From contig JABAKD010000005.1 of NCBI GenBank assembly GCA_012845835.1, positions 7,134,655-7,198,654 on the forward strand: DNA of 64,000 bases. Direction: 5' to 3'. A program made the position numbers and the translations under genes. The notes under the pieces are model-generated. The model saw only the letters and a list, made by a program, of their open reading frames with translations. It was not told the DNA's origin and made no database searches. The stretch is from Undaria pinnatifida (taxonomy: Eukaryota; Sar; Phaeophyceae; Laminariales; Alariaceae). Below are positions 21,201 through 33,482 of this stretch, piece by piece; the stretch's first letter is position 1; each line of letters begins with the position of its first letter.

Positions 21201-21589
21201 GTATAGAAACACGAAAAAAGCTGCAGGATGAAGCGGTGCAACTTCTTGCAATACAGCATTTATCGCAGACACGAAAAGTATCACCCTACAGCCGAGCGGC
21301 CCGCGTTGCTTCGAATGGCCGATACTGTTCTCGTCATTTTCCCCCTCTTGAGTGTTGTCTTGTCCTGTCTTGTCCTGTGTACGCACCGCGGGTGGGCACC
21401 CTCCCAACCCCCCCCTTGCCCCCGCCCCCCTCCCCTCTCTTTCTTCCCCCCTCCCCCCCCCCTTTGCCACAAGGTTGGCTCAACTTTAGACAGTTCGTCG
21501 GGCTGAAACAAGTCTCAATCCGTCCTCGACGTGTGGTTAAAATGCCTGGCGCATGGCACTAAGAGCACGGTAGGGGTGGGCCTAGATTT
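21201..21589. other. unassigned region with C-rich tract
   Basis: A C-rich stretch lies at 21408-21467. Poly-proline ORFs follow from it. No gene seen. Confidence 0.45.
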
Positions 21590-21700
21590 TCTGAGCTACT
21601 TGTATGGAGAATTCGCCACAATAAACTAGCTTTAACGAGAAACGGAAGTGCAACCCGGTTAGCAGCAGTCCCATGGCCTAGGTATACCGCGAACACTTGC
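21590..21700 (-). repeat. R9 repeat, partial, reverse
   Basis: GAGAATTCGCCACAATAAAC, GAAACGGAAGTGCAACCCGG, TTAGCAGCAGTCCCATGGCC and TAGGTATACCGCGAAC give the reversed R9 core. Confidence 0.6.
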
Positions 21701-22184
21701 CATAGTAATGGTTACCGAAAAGGTGATCGAATCACTCTAAATTGCGAGCAATGCTGGGTGCTTCCATGGTAGGGGAGCCCCTTCAGCGAGAAAAGCTTTG
21801 TGCAGTGTGTGCTACGTTCCCCTACCAAAGCACAATGTCGTCTACTGATTTGGTTGAGCCGACGTTGTCGCGGTTGTGAGGTTGGTGGCAGAATACGCCA
21901 TCGATACATGGTGTCTACGTGCCGTTCTCGGCATTGCGTTACAGACGAACGTGTAGGAGGGGCAAGTGGTTGTTTTTGATAGGCACAGCGTAATTGCTTG
22001 GCTCATGGTTAGTGCCGGTTGTTGTCTCAAACTGGTTGTTACCGTGCATGTGTTATTTCTCACACCAAGGGGGGGTGGGGTGTTTGTCCACCCACGGCAG
22101 ATCTTGCAAGAAATGCGCCATGTTTCTTCTTGCTCTTGGTCCTGGGCCTACAAATTATCATGTGAGCACAACAACAGGCGCTGA
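21701..22184. other. unassigned spacer
   Basis: Small ORFs only. No family or repeat recognised. Confidence 0.4.
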
Positions 22185-22340
22185 GCCAGTGCCAAGAGCA
22201 CTGAATTCGAGCAACAGGCTTTGGTTTAATTTGAGAACGACAAAGCCAGGCTTTGAAGTAATGTCAGAGCAACATAAACAGGCTCTGAGTTAATTTGAGA
22301 CCAACAACAGGAGCTGAGCTAGAGCGAGAACAACAACGGC
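22185..22340. repeat. degenerate minisatellite, about 40-50-bp units
   Basis: Recurring CAACAGGCTTTGGTTTAATT, CAGGCTCTGAGTTAATTTGA and CAACAGGAGCTGAG blocks, three to four units with uneven lengths. Confidence 0.6.
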
Positions 22341-22644
22341 AAAAAACAGCAGGCTTTTTAGCTTGTACGAGAATAGCACCAACAAGAACAACAGGATTGG
22401 CAGGGCTGTACTATTCCACACTTGCGGTCCTGAGTTGGTTCGGGGGAAGCTTTAATTATTGGCAGACCCTTCGGTTCATTTGAATGCAGTGCTCAAACAT
22501 TTGATTATGCAACATAGCAGTAAAGGGGTTACGCTAAGTCTTGCTGTACTGGTCTCATCATACCTCCGAAAGAAAGTGGCGACAACAGTACAGCAGTCGA
22601 GCACACGACCTATAGTACCCGGGAGCAAACTCTCTCGTGCATGG
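22341..22644. other. unassigned spacer
   Basis: Nothing recognised in this stretch. Confidence 0.4.
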
Positions 22645-22890
22645 CTGTAGAAGATAAGCGGGAAGGGAGATCTTGAGTGCAATAAATATCTTACGGTTAG
22701 TAATTATTGATGACTAGCCCCGCCCCTACATCGAGGCCCTGTTTGTACAAACATCACTCGTGGAGCGACGGTTATGAAGAAGATAAGCCGGAAGTAAATA
22801 CCTGATTGAGATCTTGCAAGATATTACGGTTGGTGAGTAATGACTAATAGTCCCACCCGCCCACCAAAACCGTTTCGTACAAACACGAAG
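22645..22890. repeat. two-copy tandem duplication, about 130-bp period
   Basis: GAAGATAAGCGGGAAG, TATCTTACGGTTAGTAAT, GACTAGCCCCGCCC and TTTGTACAAACATCAC in the first unit match GAAGATAAGCCGGAAG, ATATTACGGTTGGTGAG, GACTAATAGTCCCACCC and TTTCGTACAAACACGA in the second. Confidence 0.75.
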
Positions 22891-23589
22891 AAACAGATGC
22901 ACCGGAGTCAACCTTCGAAGTACTTCGGGTATTCTTTAATATCTGTTTTGGCCGCCCAACAAAACGTGCAGCATGCGTTTCAAATTCGATCACTACAAGT
23001 ACTGTGCATTCATTCACACATGCATGCGCTCTCGAACTCATTGCCGCATCCTGTCTGCCGTACATGCATTACCGTTGCTGTAAATAAGTTGTGAATGTGA
23101 AGGTGCTGTTGTAGATGGATACACAGATAGACACGTAGGCGCGTCCCTTGTTGGCAGGTGACTGAGTCCCTTCTGACTGAGCCCCTTCCGCAGCAACCGA
23201 TAACTACAGCACAGCATCCTAGTAGTTGTTACCCCCTACAGCCGACTACAGTCGAAGAGAGCAACTGCCCCTAAATAACGTTTTGATATTCTGTGTAGCG
23301 GTGGGTAGGGTAAGTAGGTGGGTAGGTAGGTGAGATGGTTGAATGGGTGAATGGTGAGTGCGTGGATGGGTAGGTAGGTATTGGGTAAGCGTGGGCAAGC
23401 GTGGTATTTCTTCGGCTGTACGAGGCGAAAGTAAGAACGTTTCGGGTGAAAAAATGTCGGTCGTCTGAGTCAGTACCGCCCCGATAACTTGAGGGGGTAC
23501 TGCTGTTGACGAAACGAAAAAATGTTACTACTGTTACACACGGTTTCCCTGGGCTTTCCTCTTCTTTCTGCTCGCACTTGTGGCAAACA
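22891..23589. other. unassigned region with GGTA-rich stretch
   Basis: GTAGGTAGG-type tetranucleotide variants at 23302-23385. No gene recognised. Confidence 0.45.
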
Positions 23590-25475
23590 GGGTCGTGGCA
23601 CCACGACACAGGTAGAAAATGCCGATGACGGGCGGGCTAGTACGCCTCCCCAACCCTTGGTTTTATGTTTCACATGGTCCACACAGTAGCGACCCCGTCA
23701 CAACTGCATTCATCGCGTTTTGGGGACAGAGTGACCAGGCGACAGACAACACCGATATTCAAGCCTGTCTGACATTGCCGGATGACAAACGTGATCGTGA
23801 CGTGCCGCACAATGTTGGACGGGAAACACTGCCCTCGTGACGCGACGACAAGTAGCCACGAAACCTAGCGGATGATAACCCCCTCCAAACGTCGGTTGCA
23901 TGCACTACACGGCCTACACACTCGTCAGACCTGCGCCCACAAGTATGGGAACAAACTACTTGGAGGTACGTGGTGCAGTGTCGTTTTCACAGCAGTAAAA
24001 GTGTTAGTCTGACCCTTCTCAGAGCTGCACTCGTCACGTCCTGGAAACAACTAACGGCCGCCAACGACATAAGCTACTGTATGACAGGGGGATACTAGTC
24101 AGTGCCAGCCACTTTGAAGGCCTCTTTTTTCAGCGACTCAGAGGAACACGCGATAACGGCTACCTTGTGTATGCCTGTTCTTCTCGACTTCGCGACAAGA
24201 ACGTCCTAAGATCTTGGGGCTGTTACTGTATGTTTCCCTGCGCCAGCAAAGCATTTTCAAGTCCCGTTCTGGGCGAGGCACAGAACCTACCCTCGGTAGC
24301 GAAAATGGAGGCGCAGGGGGTACCCCTCGTACCGTAGCCTTGGTCCAACATCGGTTTTGAAGACCATCTGATATTTCAGATGCCTAACAGGATCATGGCA
24401 CTTCGATGAATCTGAGTAGCAGCTACGGATAACGGCGCGGGTAACAGGCCTCCCCGGCCCTTGGTTGCGTGCATCACGTGGCCCACACAGTAACGACCCC
24501 GTCAGAACTGCACTCATCGCGTTTTTCGGGACAACCTGTACCCAGTCAACGACAACCAGCACCGACATTCAAGCCTGTCTGATATTGTCGGATGACACAT
24601 GGTCGTGACATGCTGCGCGCAGTTAGACGGAAAGCATTGTCATCGTGAAACGATGACAGGTAGCCACGAATACCGGGCGCAGTGGTGAGCCCCTCCCCGG
24701 CCCTCGGCTTCACACATGATATGAACATCATGTGGTCTTAACCTTTAACCCTTCTAGAAACGCGCCCACAACTTTGGGAATAAAGTGCTTGGATCCAGCA
24801 TCACGGTCGTTTTCGCAGTAGTAAAATGGTTTGTCTAACCGTTCAGAACTGCACTCATCACGTTTTAGGGACAATCTATACCCAGCCAACGACACTCAGC
24901 ACCGATATTCGCGCCTATCTGACATTGTCGGATGACCGACAGGGTCGTGGCACCGCGACAAGTATGGATAGCACACCTACGGATAACGGGCGGGTATCTT
25001 GCCCACCCCCGTCCCCGGGTTTCGTGTGTTTCACAGCCTACACAGTATCAACCGCGTCAGATCTGCGTCCATCACGTTTTAGGGGCAATATTATGTACCC
25101 AGGCACCCACAAACAACACCGATATTGAAGGCTGTCTGGATTGTCGGAAAGCAAACGTGGTCATGGCACGCTGCATAGTGTTGGACGAAAAACACCATCA
25201 TTGCGACATGACGACAAGTAGCCACGAATACCGGGCGGGCGATTAACCCCTCCGGCCCTCAGCTTCATGTATGAGATGAACATTGCGTGGCCTTAACTTT
25301 CAACCCTTGTAGAATCGCGTCCATCGTTCTGAGAACAATGTGGAGGTAGTGCAGGCTCATGTTTCACAGTCGCAAAAGGGTAAGTACCCCTCGAAAACTT
25401 CATTGATCACTTTCGCGGAACAATCGAGCCTGCTAACGACAAACTCAGCACCGATGTTCAGGCCTGTCTGTTTGA
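23590..25475. repeat. higher-order satellite, alternating 330- and 220-bp units
   Basis: Every unit ends with a block like CACCGATATTCAAGCCTGTC (at about 23750, 24563, 24900, 25118 and 25450). The short type B unit has GGGTCGTGGCACCGCGACA, GATAACGGGCGGG and ACAGTATCAACCGCGTCAGA. The long type A unit has GTTGGACGAAAAACACC, GACAAGTAGCCACGAATACC, GGAACAAACTACTTGGAGG and TTCACAGCAGTAAAA. The order is B-A, a break at about 24085-24335, then B-A-B-A, giving a repeating pair of about 550 bases. Unit lengths are not frame-compatible, so this is not coding. Confidence 0.82.
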
Positions 25476-25724
25476 TGGTGCCGTTTGCCGTTTGCCCTCA
25501 TACGTATGAAATGGCAAGCACAACTATCTTCAACAACATCGAGCTGAGATCACGGCCATCCCTATCTATTTTTATTCCATTAATTTGCCTTCCGACACTG
25601 CTTGTGCAGTGCTTATTTCAGTACAAATGTATGTACGCACTAATGCTGAATGGCAATTATTTCTAGTGATTAGGTTTTGCCTCATGAAAAACTTACTAAA
25701 AAGGAGCGACCGGTGTATTGCGCC
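25476..25724. other. unassigned spacer
   Basis: No gene or repeat copy recognised. Confidence 0.4.
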
Positions 25725-26090
25725 GCTTGCAAAGATGAGTATCGACTCTGAATTTGTCGAGCTCACAGCTGATGTTGTTGGAATAATTTCATAATATAGA
25801 ACGAATTTTCGTGTTTCTAATCGGCGGCACGCAACCAAAACTGACCCCAACATACACCGAATACCACAACTAGGGCGTTTGCGGGATACCAGTTTGGTTG
25901 GGCAGGAAAGCATATAACACACACCCAGTAATACGCGCGATCGGATTGTCACACACAGCTTGCAAAGATGAGCTTCGACGAAATCTTGGATCTCACAATT
26001 GTAGTGTACTTTAGTTTTTCATAATATTGTTGAAACCGACGAGCGTCATGTCCCAAGGCCAGCTCAACCCACGAAACGTTAGCACGTAGT
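25725..26090 (+). repeat. R8 repeats, two adjacent copies
   Basis: The first copy, at 25730-25800, reads CTTGCAAAGATGAGTATCGA and then TTTGTCGAGCTCACAGCTGA. The second, longer copy at 25865-26090 starts GGGCGTTTGCGGGATACCAG. It contains CTTGCAAAGATGAGCTTCGA (25959) and ends ATATTGTTGAAACCGACGAG, matching the flanks at 33280-33330 and 33480-33540. Confidence 0.7.
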
Positions 26091-26365
26091 GCCCGCAAAC
26101 ACCCTACTCTCACCCAAACCCTTGTCATGCTCTGCGTGTACTCACGTAAATGCCCATCTAGCGCCCTCTTTCTATTGTTACCATGGTTTACTTCGAAAAA
26201 CTATGTCGTGCATACCTCGACGAGAAAAAGGGACGAGTCGACTGGACCTTTACTCTGGTAGAATAATACTATAGGCCGCACCCACTTTCGAGAAAACCGC
26301 TGCTCGAAATTAGCATGGGATGATCTTTGCGATAAGAAAATTGTTAAGGTGTGCTAGTGGTGGGA

Positions 26366-26478
26366 GGGGGGAGGGGGGGGGGCGGAGAGGGGGCGGGCGG
26401 GGGCGGGCGGGGGAGGGGGGGGGGGGGGAGGGCTGGGGGAGGGGGGGGGGGGGGACCGGGAGACGGGGGGGGGGAGAG
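26366..26478. repeat. G-rich low-complexity tract
   Basis: About 110 bases of nearly uninterrupted G with scattered A and C. It could form G-quadruplex structures. The poly-Gly and poly-Pro ORFs here are by-products. Confidence 0.9.
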
Positions 26479-26985
26479 GAGGCATATGAAGGTGTTATCA
26501 ATAAAAACCTCGTCGTATGATTGTGCGGGTGCGCCTATGTATAACATACAAAATAAGCCCATTATGAGCCCCCTGCAGGGATGTTGGGAACAAACTACAT
26601 GGAATTAAAGTAGAAATGACGTTAGCGAGAGAGCTAGCGGGAGAGGGCTACTAGGTGCTATTTCGTGTGCCATCCGATAGCGTACACGTGGCGCATATTT
26701 CAATCCATGATACTAATCGAACAACGCACTACGTGTAGTAATCGTGCGTGCGTACGTACCTGCCTATTTTTTCGGGGGTCTGTGTACGATGTATGTGCAC
26801 ATAACGCCCAAACTATCGACAAAGCACCGCCGAAAACCACCGTCATTCTCACCCAAACCCCCCTTCCCCTTTCCCCAGTCTACTACCAGTACACATGAAA
26901 AATTAGCTATGGCAGCAGCACCGATCGAATAGCGTAATCAGTGCGGTAGACATAGACTATGATAGACGTTAGTCTTTCGTTTGCC
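26479..26985. other. unassigned spacer
   Basis: No recognisable gene. Confidence 0.4.
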
Positions 26986-26990
26986 TTCCG

Positions 26991-27045
26991 ACAGTAGTAG
27001 TAGTAGTAGCAGTAGTAGTAGTAGTAGCAGTAGCAGTAGTAGTAT

Positions 27046-27094
<49 letters not shown>
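26991..27094. repeat. TAG trinucleotide microsatellite
   Basis: (TAG)n with CAG and TAT variants. Translated frames give poly-Ser or poly-Leu. Confidence 0.95.
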
Positions 27095-27095
<1 letters not shown>

Positions 27096-27139
27096 CATAC
27101 CCTGGTACTATTGTAGTGTCCAGTGCATGCTTGGGATGC

Positions 27140-27260
27140 ATTCCAATTTTTTCATTTGTGACTTCAGAGGGAAACATTGACAAAACATCTGACGATTACA
27201 GCATCGGCCGCGTGAAGAAATCCGAGTTGCTGGGGTAGGAGATGTGTTCGAAATGCAACA
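27140..27260 (+). repeat. R5 repeat, copy 1
   Basis: CAGAGGGAAACATTGACAAA, CATCTGACGATTACAGCATC and GGCCGCGTGAAGAAATCCGA. Diverged relatives occur at 30785-30880, 39800-39835, 45040-45120 and twice at 45440-45580. Confidence 0.55.
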
Positions 27261-27904
27261 GCGCAGAGAGCCGCGAGGCAAGCGTGAATCATGACGACGC
27301 TCGCATTGCCTTATGAAGCTTATTTTAGATGCTTGATTGAATAGATCGCGCGTGTCGCTTTATGTTGTGCGTGTTGTGTGTTCTGTGTGTTGCGTGTGAA
27401 CGGGTCCCTAAAAGGTTAAATAAGGAATAGTACTCGTGCCCCTTATAAATGCGAAGTTGAAGGCTGACGAAACATTGCATTGTAATTGTGCTATGTGCCG
27501 AGTACCACGTCGCTATCAACCTATCATCCCTTCTTCTTCCTGCAGCGATGCCGCACAAGACATCATCTACCTACTATAGTACCATACATACATAGGCTAC
27601 ATGTATAACAGGCACCAGGTACATGTCTACGTACGATAAAATCGAGCTACCGCAACGGGTACCGGTCAGGCACTGGTATACCTTAGACGTTCGAACTCAT
27701 GTACGTATCAGATTAATAAAATACGGGTCCGAGAACTCGTCGCGCCTGTCGGTCTCTGCTTGTTTAATGTCATACTACTGTACCAGCACCTTTCTTTGTT
27801 CGCCTGTATGTCAGAGAGCTCTTTCCCGAAGGCGCTCACAGCACACCCTAGTCTCAGCACGACCAATTTATATCGATATGTATAACAGCCCATTTCCTGG
27901 TTGA
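27261..27904. other. unassigned spacer
   Basis: No recognisable gene. Confidence 0.4.
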
Positions 27905-28030
27905 TAATTGCCTTTTCGATAAGAATGGACTCAAAAGTATTTCTAATACCGGCGTAATAACGCTATAATCAAATTGGTCATGGGTACCGACATTAACTGC
28001 ACAACGCATGCTATCGCACCTGTTCGACCG
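27905..28030 (-). repeat. R10 repeat, reverse copy
   Basis: On the - strand: GCGATAGCATGCGTTGTGCA, GTTAATGTCGGTACCCATGA and GAGTCCATTCTTATCGAAAA. It matches 29595-29710 in inverted orientation. Confidence 0.7.
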
Positions 28031-29584
28031 GATAGAGTCCGAACGGAGCGAGCCAACACACTGGTGTTGTTCTGCATTGTTCTGTGATGCTGTCATGACC
28101 TTACATCGCAATATCTTCTTCACACGAAGACCAACTACAAGCGGCAGACCTACTGTCCTACTTCTACTTATGTTGACCTCGTACGGCAGTAGAGCAGTAG
28201 ATTGTCACTGAACAGTACCAGGAATCATACCCAACACTCACCGTCTGCCATGAACTATTTCTCGAAGAGGTAGTCAAAGCCGTCCTAAGCACGGAAGGCA
28301 ACGGTCCGATCGTCACCGAATAGTGCCAGGCATGCGGTCACTCAGTGGTCGTCGTCGGGGGCAAAGGGTGACCGGCAGCCGTTGCTGTCAGGTCGCCTCC
28401 GGGTGCTCTGCGGGTGTAGCACGGTTTTGTGCTATGCTGTTCGGGGGTGTCTGTCAGTCGTCCCAGGTACCATTTAACCGCCGTCGCGATGCCCGTCCAG
28501 CTGCACACGCCACAGCGCTGAGGGACGTGACGACGCGACACGTGACGTGGCGAGAGTGGTGACGAGTTTTGCTAGTTCCTTGTGAGACTGACCAGCGTAT
28601 GCTCCCACGGGTGTGTTTGTGGTTTGTGGGGGCTGGAACTCCGCTCTTTGCCGAGCCTGCCGGCAGCATTGTTGGAAAAGGATAAAAACAGTACTATTGA
28701 ACCAGAAATGTCACTTTTTAATTCAAAAACAATATACACGCGTTTTGCGCCGTCGAAAAACCTGTTCCGTGCTCCTTCCTGCGTGTCTTTCGGGTTGGTT
28801 ATTGACCTAGTAGGAATTCAAACTTAATCACCCATGATTTAAACAGGTGGATTTCTGTTTTTTTTTTTCATGCTCCTGAGTGAAATATGGTGGATTACCT
28901 GTTTTGTTTGGTTGAACCTCCGCTTGAAACTCAAAGTCAAATCTTGCTTCTCACCTCGAAAAATTGCCTGTTTGGATTTGTTTGTAACGCCAATGACATG
29001 CCCCCCTATGGCATCAACAGCCTGTCCCGCGCCTGGGCACAATAGCCTGGCCTGTACAGGTGGGTGACGCCGTTACGTGATTGGAGGCTGAGGTGGCATG
29101 ATTGTTCGCTGTTTGCAAGGCAGCGCATGACTGGTTGTTCCCACCAGCGCCACCCCCGGCACCAAACCCGCCGTCGCCAGACGAGAGCCTGGCGCTCATC
29201 TCAAAGCTCACCAGACTACCTATTCTATATACTGTACCGTCCGCGTCGAACAAGACAGTCGCGTCCGAAGCAAGGCTACATCGTTGGATAGCATCACGTT
29301 TGTTTTAGCCACGCTGCCGGCGCGCAGGCTCGAAACACTCGAACCTGATGCCGTGGTGGCCGCAGACAAGGCTGCTTCCATCTCTTTCTTCAAAAGAGAT
29401 TCGGGGCATCACGCAACCTCACGTGTTATGCGGAGGCAAGGAGGCACCGATTCGCGTCGGGAGGGGATGAAGTACGACGGTACGACGGGCATTCACTGGA
29501 AATATAACGCACTTGCGTCAGGCATATTGAAAGCATACCAGGCCGGTGTACTCTCGCCCAGATCGACGCTAAGCTCGGTCGGTC
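28031..29584. other. 1.5-kb region without recognisable genes
   Basis: Several short ORFs (28323-28562, 28582-28827, 29064-29308) have mixed base composition but no family I recognise and no convincing splice pairs. Nothing assignable. Confidence 0.4.
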
Positions 29585-29710
29585 CGGCTAATAAGCGCGA
29601 TAGCATGCGCTGTGCAGTCAACGTCTCCGTACCGGTGACGAATACTTTTTTGCTTATTTTAGTCGCGAACAATTTTGAGCCCATTCTTATCGGAAATACA
29701 ATTCTTATTT
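29585..29710 (+). repeat. R10 repeat, forward copy
   Basis: GCGATAGCATGCGCTGTGCA, GTCAACGTCTCCGTACCGGT and GAGCCCATTCTTATCGGAAA. This inflates the ORF at 29284-29736, which I do not accept as a gene. Confidence 0.7.
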
Positions 29711-29749
29711 GGAACATTGGCTGTCATATGGTGTAGTCTAGATCTAATC

Positions 29750-29815
29750 TGACGACACTGACGACACTTACGACGCTGACGACACTGACGACACTGACGA
29801 CGCTGACGACAAATG
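29750..29815. repeat. 9/18-bp minisatellite
   Basis: GACGACACT and GACGACGCT alternate about seven times. Confidence 0.9.
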
Positions 29816-31164
29816 CGAAGAAACGCCGAAGCAAGATCCACCCGAAGGTTGATTTTCATGCATCAGGTACAGAGAGGCTGGTAGCCCATTGCGATAATAG
29901 TCTGCAAATTATAGCCAAGCACTGTTGTTCGAGTGTAGGACTACAAAAATAGTATTCGCACATACATTTTATTTTGAAAACGAAATACGCAAAACAATAG
30001 ATCGTTAATACGGTTAATAATACTAATATCTTATTTGGTGCCAGGCATATGACACGAACCAACGGACACAATGAAAAACAAACACGAACAATTTATTTTT
30101 GTCACCCGGAGGGGCGTTGGTTCGCTGTTGCGCTGTTGCGCCGGCGCAACTTCTGGGTCGGCATTGCTGCGTTTGCGCATCAGGCGCCGAACGGCGTGGT
30201 GAACGCAGCGCAACACACATTTCGCCCCGCGCAACTTTTTTCGCTGCAGGCAAAAAAAATGTTGCGCGCGTTTTTCTCGCCGTAGCCTACTACTAGTGTA
30301 GGAAAAATTGAGGCATCTTTTTTTGGGTTCGCCGTGGGCGGAGAAAATATTGAAAGGCGTCTAAATTTTAAACGTACATAGTCAGCTCGTTTTCAGGCGT
30401 ACATGCACTCATACCAGGTACACATTATGCCATGTGTCGCCAAAAAAATGATTTAGGCGTCAAACGCACTTGGTCGAGTGGTCTTTGGGTGTGTATTCAC
30501 GCATATATCGGAGGTCTTTTGCCTCCGGTGGACCTCCCGGGACCTTCCGGGGGCCACCGCATGGGGGTGACGCGCCTGCGGCGCGTGTTGTGTGCCACAT
30601 GCTGCCGGCCCGGGTTACGCCACACACCTTCAAGCTCCTGTTGCGCTTCGCGCAACAGACACTGGAGCCCTAACTAGCCTGGTCTATACTCACTCGTATA
30701 TACCATATCATTATTAACTCAATCCTCTCTTTGTACACGAGAGCAGTAGGCCTGACCCTGGAGCTCAATTGACAACTCCCTTGGGACCTCAGAGGGAACA
30801 TATGTGATAAAAAAAAGTGTCGAAATGGCATTAAGACGATTGTACGATTAGAGCGTCGGCCATACCAATCAACCCGGGCGGCTGAGGTAGGGCATCATCC
30901 TTGTATCATGGATGGAGCTCTTGCCTGCGCTATCTTCAACGAAAGGAGTCGCACGACACGCGCTGCCCGATAACTGCATGCTACCGTGCGCTCACACCTT
31001 TGAGGGTCACCCTTGTGGTGTGTGCGTTTTTAAATCTGGGCCCCAAAGAGGTCCAGCTATAGCAAGCAGCAGGTCATTCATGAATCTTCTTCTCTTCCTA
31101 CTACCGGTGCTACTGGCGACGTCAGTGATCGAGATTGTAAAATTTAAATGGAGTTTGTGTGATT
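29816..31164. other. 1.3-kb region without recognisable genes
   Basis: Contains TACCAGGTA at 30412-30420 and a tRNA-like A box (TGGTCGAGTGG) near 30471-30482 with no B box. A GC-rich block lies at 30520-30670 and a diverged R5-like block at 30785-30880. No gene recognised. Confidence 0.45.
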
Positions 31165-31400
31165 GAGCTTCGAGATTGAGCGTGAGATTGAGTTTGAGAT
31201 CGAGATTGAGAGCGCGATTGTTGAAATAATATTGAGCTTGAGGTCAATATCAAACTCGATATTGATATTGATATTTATATTATGGCTGAGATTGAGATTG
31301 AGATTGAGATTGACACTGAGCTTGAGATCGAGAGTAAGGTTGAGACTAAGACTGGGAGTAAGGTTGAGATTGAGATTGAGAGTAAGGTTGAGAAGAGATT
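31165..31400. repeat. GAGATT hexanucleotide minisatellite
   Basis: GAGATT repeats with GAGCTT, GAGTTT and AAGGTT variants over about 235 bases. Translations give Glu-Ile or Leu-Asn-Leu-Asn repeats. Confidence 0.92.
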
Positions 31401-31904
31401 GGTACAATTGAAATCGACATCGACATGTGTAAAATGTGCCAATAAATCCCCCACGCGAAGGATCACGGTGGGGACAACTCGACAGGTACCGACAAGAACA
31501 CAACGAACGGACCAATCTGGCCTCTCTGTGTCGGCCAGGCCGCCGGCGCCTCTGTTACTCAAATACGATGGAAAAGAAGAAACGGCAGCCAGGCACAGTC
31601 GCGGTCCCTCATTGGCGCGGTGCATTGCCATATGACAATGAGTCATCCCACGCTAAGGGCTGCAGCAGAAGTTTCTGAGCTCCTAACTTGAGGCACTCAA
31701 TATCTCACCCGAATCATGACCTCAAAGACTTTCGTTTGCGCAATGCGACCAGTATTTCTATGCTCCAGTCCTCATTTCTATGCGCCAGTCCCAAAACGGT
31801 AGCGCTCGCAATTTTTTCATACATACAAGCCGATAGTTACACACTTGAGGAGCTCAACCGATCAGAAACGCTTGGCCCAAAAAGTGGAAACCCTACCGCG
31901 GGAT
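31401..31904. other. unassigned spacer
   Basis: No recognisable gene or repeat. Confidence 0.4.
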
Positions 31905-32070
31905 GACTCGAATGCCCGCACTATAGTGGGACCCCACACTATCACGGGATATTGGAGTACTGTACGTTATAGGACAAGGTCGTGAAAAGCGATTTTCCCC
32001 TCACTAAACTGGGGCCCCACACGAAAGGCTACTGCCGCCGCACTAACGCGGGACCACGACGGTAAACATG
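31905..32070 (-). repeat. R7 repeat, reverse copy
   Basis: On the - strand: GTGTGGGGCCCCAGTTTAGT, AATCGCTTTTCACGACCTTG, TCCTATAACGTACAGTACTC and GTGTGGGGTCCCACTATAGT. It matches 63005-63150 in inverted orientation. A GGGGTCCCACTTTAGTG-like block recurs inside each copy. Confidence 0.75.
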
Positions 32071-32299
32071 TAGTTTAGTCGCCGACAACTCTGGACCCCA
32101 TTTGCTGTCGATCCGGTTGCCAGCGACTGCGCTACTACCACCCCCATGGTATGACGTGCCATATTTCAATATCACGATTGTTACAAACGAATGTGAGATT
32201 CTAGTGTACACCGTGTCTAAAAAGGAGAACCCCTTTCGCGACCGCTGTAACACACATCTACAATAGGACATCGCCACCAACGCTAACCAACACCAACAT

Positions 32300-33005
32300 C
32301 GCACCAACCTCCGTCTCCCCCCTTCCGCTCTCTCTCTCCCTCACCCCCCGCCTCCCCTCCGCATCGTCAATACCACCACCACACCACACCAACCCCGCCA
32401 CCAATACATCATTACTATCGCCAACACCGATACCACTTCGCCGCTAATGCACACGAAGCCAACACTTCCCCGCTACTCCCTGCCCCCCCCCCCCCCCCCC
32501 CCACCCCCACCCCTCCCCCGCTCCCTGCCCCTTCCCCTCCCCTCCATATCGTCAGCACCGCCACGACACCCCCTCCCCCATTTCCTGCCCCTTTCCTTTC
32601 ACACCGTCACCATCTTCACCACATAATACCACATAAAAAACACCACCACCAACACGACACTATCACTATCAATCACGCAAACCAACACCAGCACCACACC
32701 GCCACCAACGCACACAAATGTTCCCCTCCCGCTCCCCCCGCGCCCCTTCCCCCCTGCCCCTTCCGCCCCCCTCCCCTCCCCCGTCCCTCCTTCCTCCTTC
32801 TTCCCCCATCTACCCCCCTCCCTACCCCCCTCCCCCTCCCCTCCCCGTCATCCTTACCAACGCCACATCAACACCAACAGCGCTCGTCACCACACCACAA
32901 CACTCACACCACGAACACCACACCATCACTAACGCCAGCCAACGCAAACACCATATCACCACTATCGGTAACACAAAAAAGAAACTCTCCCCCCCCCACC
33001 CCCCC
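32300..33005. repeat. C-rich and ACC/CCA-rich low-complexity region
   Basis: Alternating CACCAC-rich and poly-C stretches, including an uninterrupted C-run at about 32484-32502. The poly-Pro ORF at 32718-33008 follows from composition. Confidence 0.85.
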
Positions 33006-33279
33006 TAGCACCAAACCATCTCTTCAAACGCTCAAATGAAAAAACTCAGGTCTACTGTCATGTTGAAAGTGCTTGTTGGGGTTCCTCCATACCACGAAAA
33101 CGTCATCATGAATTGAACCGTACAACTTGATCCAATATTCTTAATGGGCTCATCAACATTTTGAGTATACCAGGTACAGTTTATCGTAGAACAGGTGAAT
33201 TGACTACCGTGCTCTGCGAACTACTCCAGGTCACAATTTTCCTGAAAACGAACGGATAGGCTGTTAAGTGTCAACTAGG
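33006..33279. other. unassigned spacer
   Basis: Contains TACCAGGTA at 33168-33176. Nothing else recognised. Confidence 0.4.
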
Positions 33280-33435
33280 ACGGTGTTTGCGGGATACCAA
33301 ATCCGGTTCGGCAGAAAAACATGTAGTAGTAAGAGTAGTAGCAGTACTAGTAAGTAGTAGTAGTGGTGGTAGTTGTAGCAGTAGCAGTAGAGGTAGTTGT
33401 AGTAATAGTAGTAGCAGTAGTAGCAGTAGTATTAA

Positions 33436-33482
<47 letters not shown>

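Noticed and set aside
23590-25475. CRISPR-like array
   Set aside because: Units are long, diverged and contiguous, without spacers. The sequence is eukaryotic.
26981-27238. Poly-Ser and poly-Leu ORFs
   Set aside because: They come from the TAG trinucleotide microsatellite.
29284-29736. 150-codon ORF as a gene
   Set aside because: Its last third is an R10 repeat that also occurs reversed at 27905, and no domain is seen.
30469-30485. tRNA-Ser-like A box TGGTCGAGTGG
   Set aside because: No B box downstream and no pairing acceptor stem seen.
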